A DNA stretch of 64,000 nucleotides from Hymenobacter caeli (GCF_013294115.1 NZ_JABSNP010000009.1:1-64000); one strand, 5' to 3'. Positions 43,165 to 52,110 are shown, numbered from the stretch's first letter. The notes: generated by a model not told the origin, from the sequence alone. Numbers and translations: made by a program.

Positions 43165-44074
43165 CGTTGAGCATGAATCTTTGGGCGGTAGCAATCCAGT
43201 CTTTGCGTTCGGGGGGGAGGCCGGTTTTCTTATCGCGCCACGTCGATACCATCTGGTGGTAGTGGCGCAGGTCGGCCAGGGCGTAGTCGGTGCCTTCGAA
43301 AGCGGCGGCGAAGGCTTCGGGCGTGGCGATGGCCGACTGGCTGAATGGCAGCTCTGGAAGCGGAGCACGCCGGCGCGGCTCGTCGGGCCTGGCGGTGGCA
43401 GCTGCGCGGATGGCCTCGGCCTGCACCCCTTTTTTCTTTAGCGCAACTTTCTTTTTTGGGGCTGTGCCAGGGGCCTGCTGGTAGTCGTCGGCCGAATCTT
43501 CGGCCAGCCCTGAAAGTCCCTCGTTGGCCGGCGAAGCCACCCCTATTTTTTTTGGGGCGGCGGCGGCGGTGCCGTTTACTACTACAGGAGGTTTGCTATT
43601 AGTACCACGTTTAGTAACTATAAGGAGTGGTTGGGTCACTTCTGGCCCCGATGCGGATTTTACCTGGGGCACTTCCGGGCCCGGTGCGGGGTGGTCACCT
43701 GGGGCAGATGTGCCCTCGCTGTGGTCGTTTTCATCGGGGGCAGTTGTGCCCCCGGTAGGATGGTTCACCGGGGGCACAACTGCCCCAAGTAAATCCGACA
43801 TGAAACAGCGGCTGGGCTGGTACTTCGACCTGCTGGGCTGGTAGGCCAGGAGGCCCCAATCTTCGAGGTCGTACAGCGTGGCGCGGTAGGTCTTGATGCT
43901 GCCGATGTGGGCGGCGCTCATCAGGTGGTCGTGGTCAAGCTCCAGCGACTCGGGGAAACGGTTGGCGTTCCATTCGAAAAACAGGGCCCAGTACAGGCTG
44001 ACATGGAAGGGCGTGGCGGCCCGCTGCCGGGTCAGCTGCTCGTGGGCGGCGCGGGTGTGCTGGATGAAGTTCAT
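43046..44074 (-). CDS. Replication-initiator-like winged-helix protein
   Basis: A 342-aa protein. The N-terminal 100 residues (FHVSLYWALFFEWNANRFPE, LMSAAHIGSIKTYRATLYDL, EDWGLLAYQPSRSKYQPSR) form a winged-helix domain typical of replication or regulatory proteins of Bacteroidota phages and elements. A long disordered Pro/Thr/Lys linker follows, then a helical C-terminus (YHQMVSTWRDKKTGLPPERK, DWIATAQRFMLND). It lies third in the operon after the Cro-like and helix-turn-helix genes, as replication genes do in lambdoid layouts. Origin binding is inferred. Confidence 0.72.
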   Translation of the reverse strand: MNFIQHTRAAHEQLTRQRAATPFHVSLYWALFFEWNANRFPESLELDHDHLMSAAHIGSIKTYRATLYDLEDWGLLAYQPSRSKYQPSRCFMSDLLGAVVPPVNHPTGGTTAPDENDHSEGTSAPGDHPAPGPEVPQVKSASGPEVTQPLLIVTKRGTNSKPPVVVNGTAAAAPKKIGVASPANEGLSGLAEDSADDYQQAPGTAPKKKVALKKKGVQAEAIRAAATARPDEPRRRAPLPELPFSQSAIATPEAFAAAFEGTDYALADLRHYHQMVSTWRDKKTGLPPERKDWIATAQRFMLNDAADNRLKLAPNVQRFDGGSTDQKNPGGPASGYRSSRYD

Positions 44075-44088
44075 GGGCAGCCGCTGCG

Positions 44089-44370
44089 CTAAGCCGGGCG
44101 CTGGTAGCGCAACGGGTAGGCTTCGACCACGGAGCGGCGGAATCCAAATGACTTTTCATTGCGGCGCACGCCTTGCAGGCGGCCGGCGCGGCGGGCCACG
44201 CGCACGGCTTCGGGCGTGATGCCCAATAGGGCGGCGGCCTCGTCGGTGGTCAGGATGTCGTCGGGGCCGGCGGTGGTGGCCACGCCGGTCTGCTGCTGGG
44301 CCTCCAGCCGTTCGAGCCGGTCAATGACTGCCCGCCATTCGTTTTCGGGGATGATGAGAACGGCTTGCAT
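44089..44370 (-). CDS. Helix-turn-helix (excisionase-like) protein
   Basis: A 93-aa protein: an N-terminal helix, then DDILTTDEAAALLGITPEAV and RVARRAGRLQGVRRNEKSFG, an HTH_17/excisionase-type winged helix. It could be the excisionase for the element or a transcription factor. Encoded 6 bp after the Cro-like gene. Confidence 0.78.
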   Translation of the reverse strand: MQAVLIIPENEWRAVIDRLERLEAQQQTGVATTAGPDDILTTDEAAALLGITPEAVRVARRAGRLQGVRRNEKSFGFRRSVVEAYPLRYQRPA

Positions 44371-44375
44371 GGCGA

Positions 44376-44630
44376 CTATGCGGCTAGCTTGGCGGCACGC
44401 TCTTTTACCAAGGCGCGGCGCTCGGTTTCGGCCTCAGCGGCGGCCAGGAAGGCTTCTACCAACTCCTTCTTCGCGCTGCGGCCGGTGATGACCTGATACA
44501 TGGCCGACTTGCTGACCTTGATACCCGCCTCTGCCAGGGCCGCAATGGCGTCTTTCACGACGGATTGCCCAGGCCCTAGTTTATCCAGGACTTTTTGCAA
44601 TTCGGTGGGCTCTTTGGTATTCTGTTCCAT
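44376..44630 (-). CDS. Cro-like small DNA-binding protein
   Basis: 84 aa from ATG 44630 (MEQNTKEPTELQKVL). The helix-turn-helix is seen in VVKDAIAALAEAGIKVSKSA and MYQVITGRSAKKELVEAF. It is divergent from the CI/LexA-type repressor with a shared operator between, so it probably acts as the opposing regulator. A longer frame to 44702 would run into the operator. Confidence 0.7.
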   Translation of the reverse strand: MEQNTKEPTELQKVLDKLGPGQSVVKDAIAALAEAGIKVSKSAMYQVITGRSAKKELVEAFLAAAEAETERRALVKERAAKLAA

Positions 44631-44655
44631 ATCCGTGTGTATTTTGGTGGTAATT

Positions 44656-44702
44656 GTGTATCTTTGTGTAGACCACAAAGCCATATTGACACGAAGATAC
44701 AC
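44656..44702. promoter_or_regulatory. Divergent operator/promoter of the lysogeny switch
   Basis: Inverted repeat GTGTATCTTTGTGT (44656-44669) and ACACGAAGATACAC (44689-44702), 13 of 14 matched. The left arm contains a perfect plus-strand -7 box TATCTTTG (44659-44666); the right arm read on the minus strand contains TATCTTCG. Repressor binding would thus occlude both promoters. Confidence 0.7.
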
Positions 44703-44741
44703 TTATCATAGTGCGAATGTTGCACCTCAGTACACGTTTTT

Positions 44742-45587
44742 ATGGAAGCAAACGCCAATGTGTCTGACCGTATTCAAGCGATTCTTAAACATTATGGCTT
44801 GAATGCCAATAGTGTTACGGCTCGCCTAGGCTACTCCACAACCAGCAAAATGTATAAGATTTTGCAGGGTGCCGAACCTAGCTTTCCTACTCTGGTAGAC
44901 TTCTTAAAAGAGTTTCCTGACATCTCCAGCGACTGGTTGATGCTGGGGAAGGGGCCCATGTTGCGCGGTGAGGCTGCCGATGCGGTGGCTAGGCTGGTGA
45001 TGCCGCAGCGCGCCATGACCAGCACGGAGGTGCTGACGGTGACGGTAGATTCGACGGGTGAGGAAAATACCCTGCTCGTGCCGCTAACCGTGCAAGCCGG
45101 CTACCCCGGCCACTTCAACGAAGCGGTATATCTGAGCGACATGAAGCCGTACCACCTGCCGGGTTTCGAGCGGGGTACCTACCGGGCGTTCGAGGTGGAA
45201 GGGGTGAGCATGTCGCCGACCTTCGGCCACCGCGACATCGTGGTGTGCTCCTACGTGGACCGCTGGGACCTGCTCAAGCCTTGGGAATGCTACGTGGTGG
45301 TGACGGCCGAAAACCTACTGCTCAAACGCATCGGTGCGGTCATCACCGACCGGCGCGGCTCGTTCGAGCTGCACTCTGATAATTCGGGCTACGACTCTTA
45401 CCGGCTGCCGGTGGCCGACTTGATGCAGCTGTGGCAGGTACGGGGCTACATCTCGACCAGCATCCCGGCCCGCCCGTCCACTTCGCCCCACACAATGGAG
45501 CGGCTGCAAGAGGTAATTGAACTGCTCGGGCACGACTACCACGAGGTGCGGAAATTTCTCGAAGAAAGCGCCCGTGAGCGGGCCTAG
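44742..45587 (+). CDS. CI/LexA-type repressor with S24 autoprotease domain
   Basis: A 281-aa repressor. The N-terminal helix-turn-helix (RIQAILKHYGLNANSVTARL) is followed by a linker with a cleavage-like A119-G120 (TVQAGYPGHF) and an S24 domain with S156 (VEGVSMSPT) and K195 (NLLLKRIG). RecA-stimulated self-cleavage would induce the element after DNA damage. It reads toward the right end and ends 148 bp before the right attachment repeat. The C-terminal 45 residues are an extra helical extension. Confidence 0.92.
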   Translation: MEANANVSDRIQAILKHYGLNANSVTARLGYSTTSKMYKILQGAEPSFPTLVDFLKEFPDISSDWLMLGKGPMLRGEAADAVARLVMPQRAMTSTEVLTVTVDSTGEENTLLVPLTVQAGYPGHFNEAVYLSDMKPYHLPGFERGTYRAFEVEGVSMSPTFGHRDIVVCSYVDRWDLLKPWECYVVVTAENLLLKRIGAVITDRRGSFELHSDNSGYDSYRLPVADLMQLWQVRGYISTSIPARPSTSPHTMERLQEVIELLGHDYHEVRKFLEESARERA

Positions 45588-45735
45588 CCGGTACGGTGGG
45601 CGTGTCTATTGGTGTGGTTCTTATTCTAAATCGCCCCACTCAGCGCCCCCCTACTTTATCGGGCTCGGTTGCTTGTCTTCGTATCGTGTTGATAGATAGT
45701 TGATTGTTGCATTTGTACTTGATGGGTAATTACTT

Positions 45736-45750
45736 GCTCTGGGAGTAAGG
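45736..45750 (+). other. Right attachment site (attR core)
   Basis: GCTCTGGGAGTAAGG, identical to the 3' end of murI at 10103-10117. To the right, AAATGG and a strong terminator begin what should be the original murI downstream sequence. Confidence 0.8.
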
Positions 45751-45770
45751 AAATGGTGGTGCCGCTGAGG

Positions 45771-45803
45771 AAGCCCCCCGTGCCCCGGCGCGGGGGGCTT
45801 TTT
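45771..45803 (+). terminator. Terminator, probably the original murI terminator
   Basis: AAGCCCCCCG pairs with CGGGGGGCTT, followed by TTT; 21 bp past the right repeat. In an empty site it would lie about 20 bp after the murI stop, whereas no terminator now follows murI. Confidence 0.75.
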
Positions 45804-46417
45804 GCCGTTTGGCCGGGGGCGATGCGCCCAGCCGGGGGCCGCCGCCCCCCCCGCGCCAACGCGGGGGCGAACGGGCCCGGTTGCCGCGGGAGCCACCGGT
45901 TTACCGGCCTTTGGAAGCCCCGGTTTTAGCCATATATTACTGATTACCTGGATATAAAGCTGTGCTAGTGTCGACTCAACGGATTATGCTACTATTTATT
46001 TTAAAAATAACTGATTACATAAAATCCAAGATGCATCCTGTTTCGTAGGCAATAATATCCCCTCTAAAAGGAACTTATCACGTCGCCCTCACCGCAAGCC
46101 TGGTCGCCCGACCGCGCTACCCCGGCCGGGCGACGACGCACTCCCCGCGCTACTCTTTTGCCTTTGCCTGGCGCGGTGCGCCGGGTCCCGAGCCTTTTGA
46201 CTGCGCTGCTACTGCCGGCGAGATACAAGCTTGCCGCCGTCTTTCCAACGGCGGTTGATTGCCCCCAATTCCCCGCGTTACCCCAACTGAAATGGCTTGC
46301 TTCCGGGCAGGCCTGGCCGCGCTTTGCCGCTCCTCCGGGTTGCTCGTCAGCGGGCCGGGGGGCGATAGTTACTTGTTCGTTGGTTTCCCTCCCATTTTCC
46401 CCTCTCCCTTTTCCCTT
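45804..46417. other. Intergenic region before the DUF4331 genes
   Basis: No gene seen. It has a GC-rich part, an AT-rich stretch at about 45920-46070, and a hairpin at 46103-46134 (GTCGCCCG / CGGGCGAC). The promoter for the DUF4331 genes must be here, but no clear -33/-7 pair stands out. Open frames upstream of ATG 46418 are judged noncoding. Confidence 0.6.
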
Positions 46418-48214
46418 ATGAAAAGTTTTACCAAACCTCTCATGTGGTTGGCTGGGGCTGGTGTCGTCACGTTGTGCTCCGTGTGGAGCACCGTGCGGCA
46501 CACGCCCCTCGAAGCCAGCAGCCACCGCGAAGCGCCGCTCATCGCCGACGACCCGCTGGCCGACAACACCGACGTGTACGCCTTCGTGGACCCCAACGAC
46601 GCGAACCGGGTGGTGCTGATTGCCGACTACATCCCGTTCCAGCTGCCCCAGGGCGGCCCCAACTACTCCACTTTTGGCGAGAACATCCGCTACGAGATTC
46701 ACGTCAAGAACAAGAGCACCACGAACGGCGACGACGTAACGTACCGGTTCACCTTCACCCGCACGAACGAGGACCCCAGCACTTTCTTTAACGTGCGCCT
46801 GGCCAAGCAAAACCTTAAAACCACCTATACGTGCGAGAAGAGCACCAACGGGGGCGCATTTACCGCAATCGTTTCTAATGGTGTGGTGCCCCCCTACAAC
46901 ATCGGGCCGCGCTCCATCAATACGGGCGTGGGCCTGAGCCAGCCTTCGTACACCACGCTGCGCCAGAACGCCGTGACCGCCGCCACCGGTGGCGGCGGCG
47001 AGCAGGTGTTCTGCGGCTCGTCCGACGACCCGTTCTTCGTGGACCTCGGGGCCGTGTTTGACCTGGCCGGCCTGCGCATCAACAAAGGGGCCCGCGACGG
47101 ATTGGCCCGCTACAACGTGCATTCCATCGCGCTGAGCGTCCCGATTGCCACGCTGCAAAAGGATGGCAAGGCCGTGTCGGCCGCCACCAGCATCCTCGAC
47201 GGCGACTACGTGATTGGCGTGTGGGCCTCGGCCAGCCGCCCCACGCTGCGCACGCTGAGCGCCGTGGGGGCCCCCACCACCGACAACGCTACTTACGTGC
47301 AGGTGTCGCGCCTGGGCATGCCGCTCACCAACGAGGCCATCAACCCCATCGGCGACAAGGACGCCTGGAACCGCACCACGCCCTACGCCGAGGCGGCCAT
47401 CACCGATGCCTACCTCTCCAACCCCGAGCTGGGCCTGTACATGGACGACTCGCAGTTTGGCGGCGCGGTGCCCGCCCTGGCGGCCTTGCGCATCCAGACC
47501 AAGTCGCTGGCGGGCTTCGCCGGCTTGCCGGCCGCCGGTTTCGACTTCCGCAACGGGAAAAGCGGCCTGTACCCGCTCAAGGGCAGCGCGGCCGTGAAGG
47601 GCACGGCCCTGGACGACGCCGCTTTCGGCAACTACCTGCTGGTGGCCAACAGCCCCCGCTCGGTCGACCTCAAGCCCATTTTCCAAGTTGGCGTGCCCAA
47701 CCTGCCCCCTTACCAGCTGGCCACCGGCAAGGCCGGTAACCCCCTGGCCCCGGGCAAGCCGTTTGTGAACAACTTCCTGCCCCTGGGGGCCAACGTGAGC
47801 GGCAACCCCGGCGGCGACATGCTGCGCCTGAACATGGCCGTGCCCGCCACCCCGCGCAACTCGCCCGACTTCAGCAACCAGGGCCTGCTGGCCGCCGCCG
47901 TGCTCGGCCTCACCGACCCGCGCTACAACGGCAGCACCGCCATCCAGAACATCCCCAACATGGACGGCTTCCCCAACGGCCGCCGCCTGGAGGACGAAGT
48001 GGTGAAAATTGAGTTGCAAGCCGTCAGCGGCGCGGCCCTGGCCGCCATTGGCCTGTGGTACGACGACTACACGCCCACCAGCGCCTCGCCGGTGACGCCC
48101 CAGCTGCGCGGCGTGCTGAGCTTCGCCACGGGCGTGGAGAAGAACGACACGACATTCCGCGCCGCCTTCCCCTACGTGCAGACGCCGTGGGAGGGCTACC
48201 GCATCCGCCGCTAA
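46418..48214 (+). CDS. DUF4331 family secreted protein (598 aa)
   Basis: ATG 46418 starts a signal-peptide-like N-terminus (MKSFTKPLMWLAGAGVVTLC). The family hallmark SSHREAPLIADDPLADNTDV lies near 29-48, and the domain runs to the end (IGLWYDDYTPTSASPV, YVQTPWEGYRIRR). No sorting domain follows, unlike its neighbour. The longer frame from 46259 would hide the signal peptide. The family's function is unknown; proteins are exported. A 32-bp gap to the next, homologous gene suggests an operon. Confidence 0.9.
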   Translation: MKSFTKPLMWLAGAGVVTLCSVWSTVRHTPLEASSHREAPLIADDPLADNTDVYAFVDPNDANRVVLIADYIPFQLPQGGPNYSTFGENIRYEIHVKNKSTTNGDDVTYRFTFTRTNEDPSTFFNVRLAKQNLKTTYTCEKSTNGGAFTAIVSNGVVPPYNIGPRSINTGVGLSQPSYTTLRQNAVTAATGGGGEQVFCGSSDDPFFVDLGAVFDLAGLRINKGARDGLARYNVHSIALSVPIATLQKDGKAVSAATSILDGDYVIGVWASASRPTLRTLSAVGAPTTDNATYVQVSRLGMPLTNEAINPIGDKDAWNRTTPYAEAAITDAYLSNPELGLYMDDSQFGGAVPALAALRIQTKSLAGFAGLPAAGFDFRNGKSGLYPLKGSAAVKGTALDDAAFGNYLLVANSPRSVDLKPIFQVGVPNLPPYQLATGKAGNPLAPGKPFVNNFLPLGANVSGNPGGDMLRLNMAVPATPRNSPDFSNQGLLAAAVLGLTDPRYNGSTAIQNIPNMDGFPNGRRLEDEVVKIELQAVSGAALAAIGLWYDDYTPTSASPVTPQLRGVLSFATGVEKNDTTFRAAFPYVQTPWEGYRIRR

Positions 48215-48246
48215 CGCATTTTCTCACCCCGATTTATCCGAAGAAC

Positions 48247-51200
48247 ATGTCTTCTAAATTTATACCCAAGTTCCTGCTGGTGCCCGCCGTTGCGGCGGCG
48301 GCGGCGGTCGGGCTCTCGGTGTGGAGCACTGCCCACACGCCCCTGGAGGCCAGTAGCCACCGCGAAGCCCCGCTCATCGCCGACGACCCGGTGGCCGACA
48401 ATACCGACCTCTACGCGTTCAAAGACCCCAACGACGCGAGCAAAATTGTCATCATTGCCAACTACATCCCGTTCGAGCTGCCCCAAGGGGGCCCCAACTA
48501 CTCCACCTTCGGCGAGAACGTGCGCTACGAGGTGCACGTGAAAAACGACGGCACCAAGGCCGGCGACGACGTGACCTACCGCTTCACGTTCAAGCGCGTG
48601 AACCAGGACCCCACCACGTTTTTCAACATCCGTTTGGGCGCGCAGAACCTGAAAACCACCTACACCTGCGAGAAAAGCACGGACGGCGGGGCCACGTTTA
48701 CGGCCATTGTGAGCAACGGCGTGGTGGCCCCCAACAACATCGGGCCCCGCTCCATCAACACGCCCGTAGTGGGCCTGGGCCAGCCTTCGTACACCGACCT
48801 GCGCCAGAGCACGGTGACCAACGCCACCGGGGCGGGCGGCGAGCAGGTGTTCTGCGGCCCCGCCGACGACCCGTTCTTCGCCGACCTGGGCGCCATTTTT
48901 GACCTGGCCAACCTGCGGCCCGCCGGGGCCCCCGACGGCCTGTCGCACAAAAACTGCCACTCCATCGCGCTGAGCATCCCCATTGCCACGCTGCAAAAGA
49001 ACGGCAAGGCCGTGTCGGCCGCCACCAGCATCCTCGACGGCGACTACGTGATTGGCGTGTGGGCCTCGGCCAGCCGGCCGGCCATGCAAACCTTCAGCGC
49101 CAGCACCGGCAACGGGGCCAGCGGCGACTACGTGCAGGTGTCGCGCCTGGGCATGCCGCTCACCAACGAAGTCATCAACCCCATCGGCGGCAAGGACCGC
49201 TGGAACGCGCTGACCCCTTACAACGAGGACGCCAAGACGGACGACTACCTCTCCAACCCCGAGCTGGGCCTGTACGTGGACCAGCGCCTCTTCGGCGGGG
49301 CCGTGCCGCAACTCATCCCGCTGACCGTGCAAACCAAGTCGCTGGCGGGCCAGCCCTTTCTGGGGGCCTCCTTCCCGGGCTTCGACTTCGGCAACACGCA
49401 GTCGGGTTTGTTTCCGCTGAAGGGCAGCGCGGCCGTGAAGGGCACGGCCCTGGACGACGCCGCCTTTGGCAACTACCTGCTGGTGGCCAACAGCCCCCGC
49501 TCGGTGGACATCAAGCCCATTTTCCACACCGGCGTGCCCAACCTGCCCCCCTACCAGCTGGCCACGGGCAAGACGCAAAACAACCCGCTGACGCCGGGCA
49601 AGCCGTTCATCAACAACTTCCTGCCGTTGAGCGCCAACGTGAGCGGCAACCCCGGCGGCGACATGCTGCGCCTGAACATGGCCGTGCCCGCCACCCCGCG
49701 TACCGTCAACGGCCAGCCCAACCCCGAGTTCAGCAACCAGGGCCTGCTGCAAGCCGCCGTGCTGGGCCTGACGGATTCGCGCTTCGCCGGCACGGGCATC
49801 CAGAACATTCCGAACATGGACGGCTTCCCCAACGGCCGCCGCCTGGAGGACGCCGTGGACCAGATTGAGCTGAAAGCGGTGGGCGGCCTCGTGCTGGCCG
49901 CCATCGGTCTGTGGTACGACGACTTCACGCCTGCCAGCACGTCGCCCGTGACGCCCCGGCTCGTGGGCGAGCTGACCTTCACGACCGGCGTGGAAAAGAA
50001 CGACACGACCATCCGCGCGGCCTTCCCCTTCGTGCAGACGCCCTGGATTGGCACCGGTGCCGCCAGCGGCCCCACCGACGTGCTGACCATCCCGAACCTG
50101 ACGGTGAGCACGGCCATGCCCGTGGAAGCCGGCACCTACAACAACGTGACCATCACCGGCTCGGGCGTGGCCGCGTTCAACGGCCCCATCGTGGTGAACG
50201 GCACCCTGACCGTGCAGACGGGCGGCGTGCTGAACACCCGCGGCGTGCTGGCCACCAACTGCATCCCCGTGAGCGGCCCCGGTAGCTTCGTGCTGCAACC
50301 CGGCGCGACGCTGCGCATCTGCGACGCCGCCGGCATCGCCGCCACCGGGGCCACCGGCTCCATCCAGGTGAACGGCACGCGGACCTTTGCGCCCGACGCC
50401 ACCTACGAGTACAACGGCCTCGATGCCCAGATGACCGGCACGGGCCTGCCCAGCCAGGTGCGCAGCCTGACCGTGAACAACGGCGCGGGCCTGACCCTGA
50501 ACAACGGCGGCGTGAAGGTGGTCCAGACCCTGGCCCTGACCAACGGCAACCTGACCACGAGCACCAGCCAGCCGCTGACGCTGCTCTCGACGCCCACCGC
50601 CGGTACTGCCCTGGTGGTGAACACCAACGGGGCCGTGACGGGCCCGGCCACCATGCAGCGGGCCATCGACCCGGCCTTTAACCCCGGCCCGGGCTACCGC
50701 CACTACAGCTCGCCGGTGGCCAGCACCACGCTCGACGACCTGGGCACCAACACGCCCGGCTTCACCCCGATTTTCAACCAGGCCTACAACTCGGCCGGGG
50801 CCAGCAGCGGCAGCGTGACGCCCTTCCCCAACGTGTTCGGCTACGACCAGGCCCGCGTGACCAGCGCGGCCAACGCCACCAGCGCCTTCGACATGGGCTT
50901 TGTGGTGCCGATGGGCAGCGACCCGATGGGCGTGCTGAGCGGCTACGTGGTGAACATCGCGCCCCCCGCCGTGGTGGACCTGACGGGCACGCTCAACAAC
51001 GGCCCCCTGGTCCGCACCAACCTGACGCGCGGCACCCAGCCCCAGAGCGGCTGGCAGCTGCTGGGCAACCCCTACCCGTCGCCGCTGGACTTTAGCCAGC
51101 CGGGCGGCGTGACGCGCAACAACGTGGACGACGCCATTTACGTGTACCAGAGCACCGGCCAGTACGTGGGCCAGTACCGCAGCTACGTGAACGGCGTGGG

Positions 51201-52053
51201 CAACCCGCAGGTGGCGGCCATGCAGGGCTTCTTCGCCCGGGTGAGCGCCGGCCAGACGACGGGCAGCTTCGCCTTGAATAACGCGGCCCGGGTGACGACG
51301 TTTGCCGCCACGCCCAGCTTCAACCGCGGGGGCACCGAAACCCGCCCCTTGGTGAACCTGAAGCTGCAAGGGGCCCCGCTGCTGCTGGCCGACGAAACCT
51401 ACGTGTACTTTGAGCAGGGGGCCACCGCCGGCTTCGACGCGCACTACGACGCCTACAAGCTGCCCAGCTCGTCGGGCCTCAGCCTGAGCAGCCTGCTGGC
51501 CAGCGACCTGCTGTCGGTGAACGGCCTGCCGCTGCTCACCGGGCCCACGGCCTCCACCACGGTGCCGCTCGACGTGCAGGTGCCCGCCACGGGCAGCTAC
51601 ACCCTGAACGCGGCCAGCGTGCTCAACTTCCCCGCCGGCACCAAGGTGCTCCTGCTGGACGCCCAGACCGGGGCCCGCATCGACCTGGCGCAGCAGCCCG
51701 CCTACACCTTCACGGCCGCGTCGCTGGCCATGCCGGGCCGCTTCAGCCTGTACTTCGGGCCCAGCGCGGTGCTGGCCACCACCAACGCGGCCCTGGCCGA
51801 GCAGGTGCAGCTGTACCCGAACCCGGCCCACGGCAGCTTCACGCTGCTGCTGCCCGCCGCCCTGGGCCGCACGCCGGTGGCGGCCACGCTCTACAACCAG
51901 CTGGGCCAGGTAGTGGCGCGGCGCACGCTGCCCATGACGGCCGCCGGGGCCACCGCCCAGTTCGACGTCAGCAGCCTGGCCCTGGGCGTGTACACGCTCC
52001 AGCTCCAGTCAGGCGACGCCAAGGTGACCAAGCGCGTGATGATTGAGCGCTAG
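48247..52053 (+). CDS. DUF4331 protein with type IX secretion sorting domain (1268 aa)
   Basis: ATG 48247 starts MSSKFIPKFLLVPAVAAAAA (signal peptide). The DUF4331 part (about 1-600) is strongly similar to the upstream gene, including SSHREAPLIADDPVADNTDL and NIPNMDGFPNGRRLEDAV. Residues about 620-1170 add beta-rich repeats (TGSGVAAFNGPIVVNGTLTV) of surface-protein type. The last 80 residues, with LYPNPAHGSFTLLLP then VAATLYNQLGQVV and LALGVYTLQL, are a type A T9SS sorting domain, so the protein should cross the outer membrane and be attached or released. Confidence 0.92.
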   Translation: MSSKFIPKFLLVPAVAAAAAVGLSVWSTAHTPLEASSHREAPLIADDPVADNTDLYAFKDPNDASKIVIIANYIPFELPQGGPNYSTFGENVRYEVHVKNDGTKAGDDVTYRFTFKRVNQDPTTFFNIRLGAQNLKTTYTCEKSTDGGATFTAIVSNGVVAPNNIGPRSINTPVVGLGQPSYTDLRQSTVTNATGAGGEQVFCGPADDPFFADLGAIFDLANLRPAGAPDGLSHKNCHSIALSIPIATLQKNGKAVSAATSILDGDYVIGVWASASRPAMQTFSASTGNGASGDYVQVSRLGMPLTNEVINPIGGKDRWNALTPYNEDAKTDDYLSNPELGLYVDQRLFGGAVPQLIPLTVQTKSLAGQPFLGASFPGFDFGNTQSGLFPLKGSAAVKGTALDDAAFGNYLLVANSPRSVDIKPIFHTGVPNLPPYQLATGKTQNNPLTPGKPFINNFLPLSANVSGNPGGDMLRLNMAVPATPRTVNGQPNPEFSNQGLLQAAVLGLTDSRFAGTGIQNIPNMDGFPNGRRLEDAVDQIELKAVGGLVLAAIGLWYDDFTPASTSPVTPRLVGELTFTTGVEKNDTTIRAAFPFVQTPWIGTGAASGPTDVLTIPNLTVSTAMPVEAGTYNNVTITGSGVAAFNGPIVVNGTLTVQTGGVLNTRGVLATNCIPVSGPGSFVLQPGATLRICDAAGIAATGATGSIQVNGTRTFAPDATYEYNGLDAQMTGTGLPSQVRSLTVNNGAGLTLNNGGVKVVQTLALTNGNLTTSTSQPLTLLSTPTAGTALVVNTNGAVTGPATMQRAIDPAFNPGPGYRHYSSPVASTTLDDLGTNTPGFTPIFNQAYNSAGASSGSVTPFPNVFGYDQARVTSAANATSAFDMGFVVPMGSDPMGVLSGYVVNIAPPAVVDLTGTLNNGPLVRTNLTRGTQPQSGWQLLGNPYPSPLDFSQPGGVTRNNVDDAIYVYQSTGQYVGQYRSYVNGVGNPQVAAMQGFFARVSAGQTTGSFALNNAARVTTFAATPSFNRGGTETRPLVNLKLQGAPLLLADETYVYFEQGATAGFDAHYDAYKLPSSSGLSLSSLLASDLLSVNGLPLLTGPTASTTVPLDVQVPATGSYTLNAASVLNFPAGTKVLLLDAQTGARIDLAQQPAYTFTAASLAMPGRFSLYFGPSAVLATTNAALAEQVQLYPNPAHGSFTLLLPAALGRTPVAATLYNQLGQVVARRTLPMTAAGATAQFDVSSLALGVYTLQLQSGDAKVTKRVMIER

Positions 52054-52059
52054 GCCCCT

Positions 52060-52110
52060 GGCGGCTCAACCGCCCCGGCCGTGCCAATCGGCCGGGGCGG
52101 TTGAGCCGCC
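52060..52110 (+). terminator. Strong hairpin after the DUF4331 genes
   Basis: Perfect 22-bp stem (starting GGCGGCTCAACCGCCCCGGC) with a 7-nt loop, 6 bp after the stop. No T tract, but the stability suggests a terminator. Confidence 0.7.

Larger units (their letters stand above)
10103..45750 (+). mobile_element. 35.6-kb integrative element in the 3' end of murI
   Basis: Bounded by a 15-bp direct repeat (10103-10117, 45736-45750). It has a tyrosine recombinase at one end and a CI/Cro-type switch with helix-turn-helix and replication-initiator genes at the other. It also encodes umuDC, an exonuclease-containing early operon, holin/endolysin, adenine methylases, a restriction-modification system and a helicase-nuclease operon. 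GC content varies: parts at 18.6-24, 33.3-34.2 and 36.4-40.9 kb look clearly lower in GC than the flanking chromosome. No head, tail, terminase or conjugation gene is recognisable. Best described as a phage-derived integrative element; satellite, novel phage and decayed prophage all remain possible. Confidence 0.85.

Noticed and set aside
10257..45587. An integrative conjugative element
   Set aside because: No relaxase, coupling protein, TraG/VirB4-type ATPase or Bacteroidota tra genes are visible.
48211..51831. A 1206-codon open frame on the minus strand
   Set aside because: It is antisense to the DUF4331/T9SS gene and its product is a Gly/Ala/His/Arg-rich shadow, a known effect of high GC at third positions.
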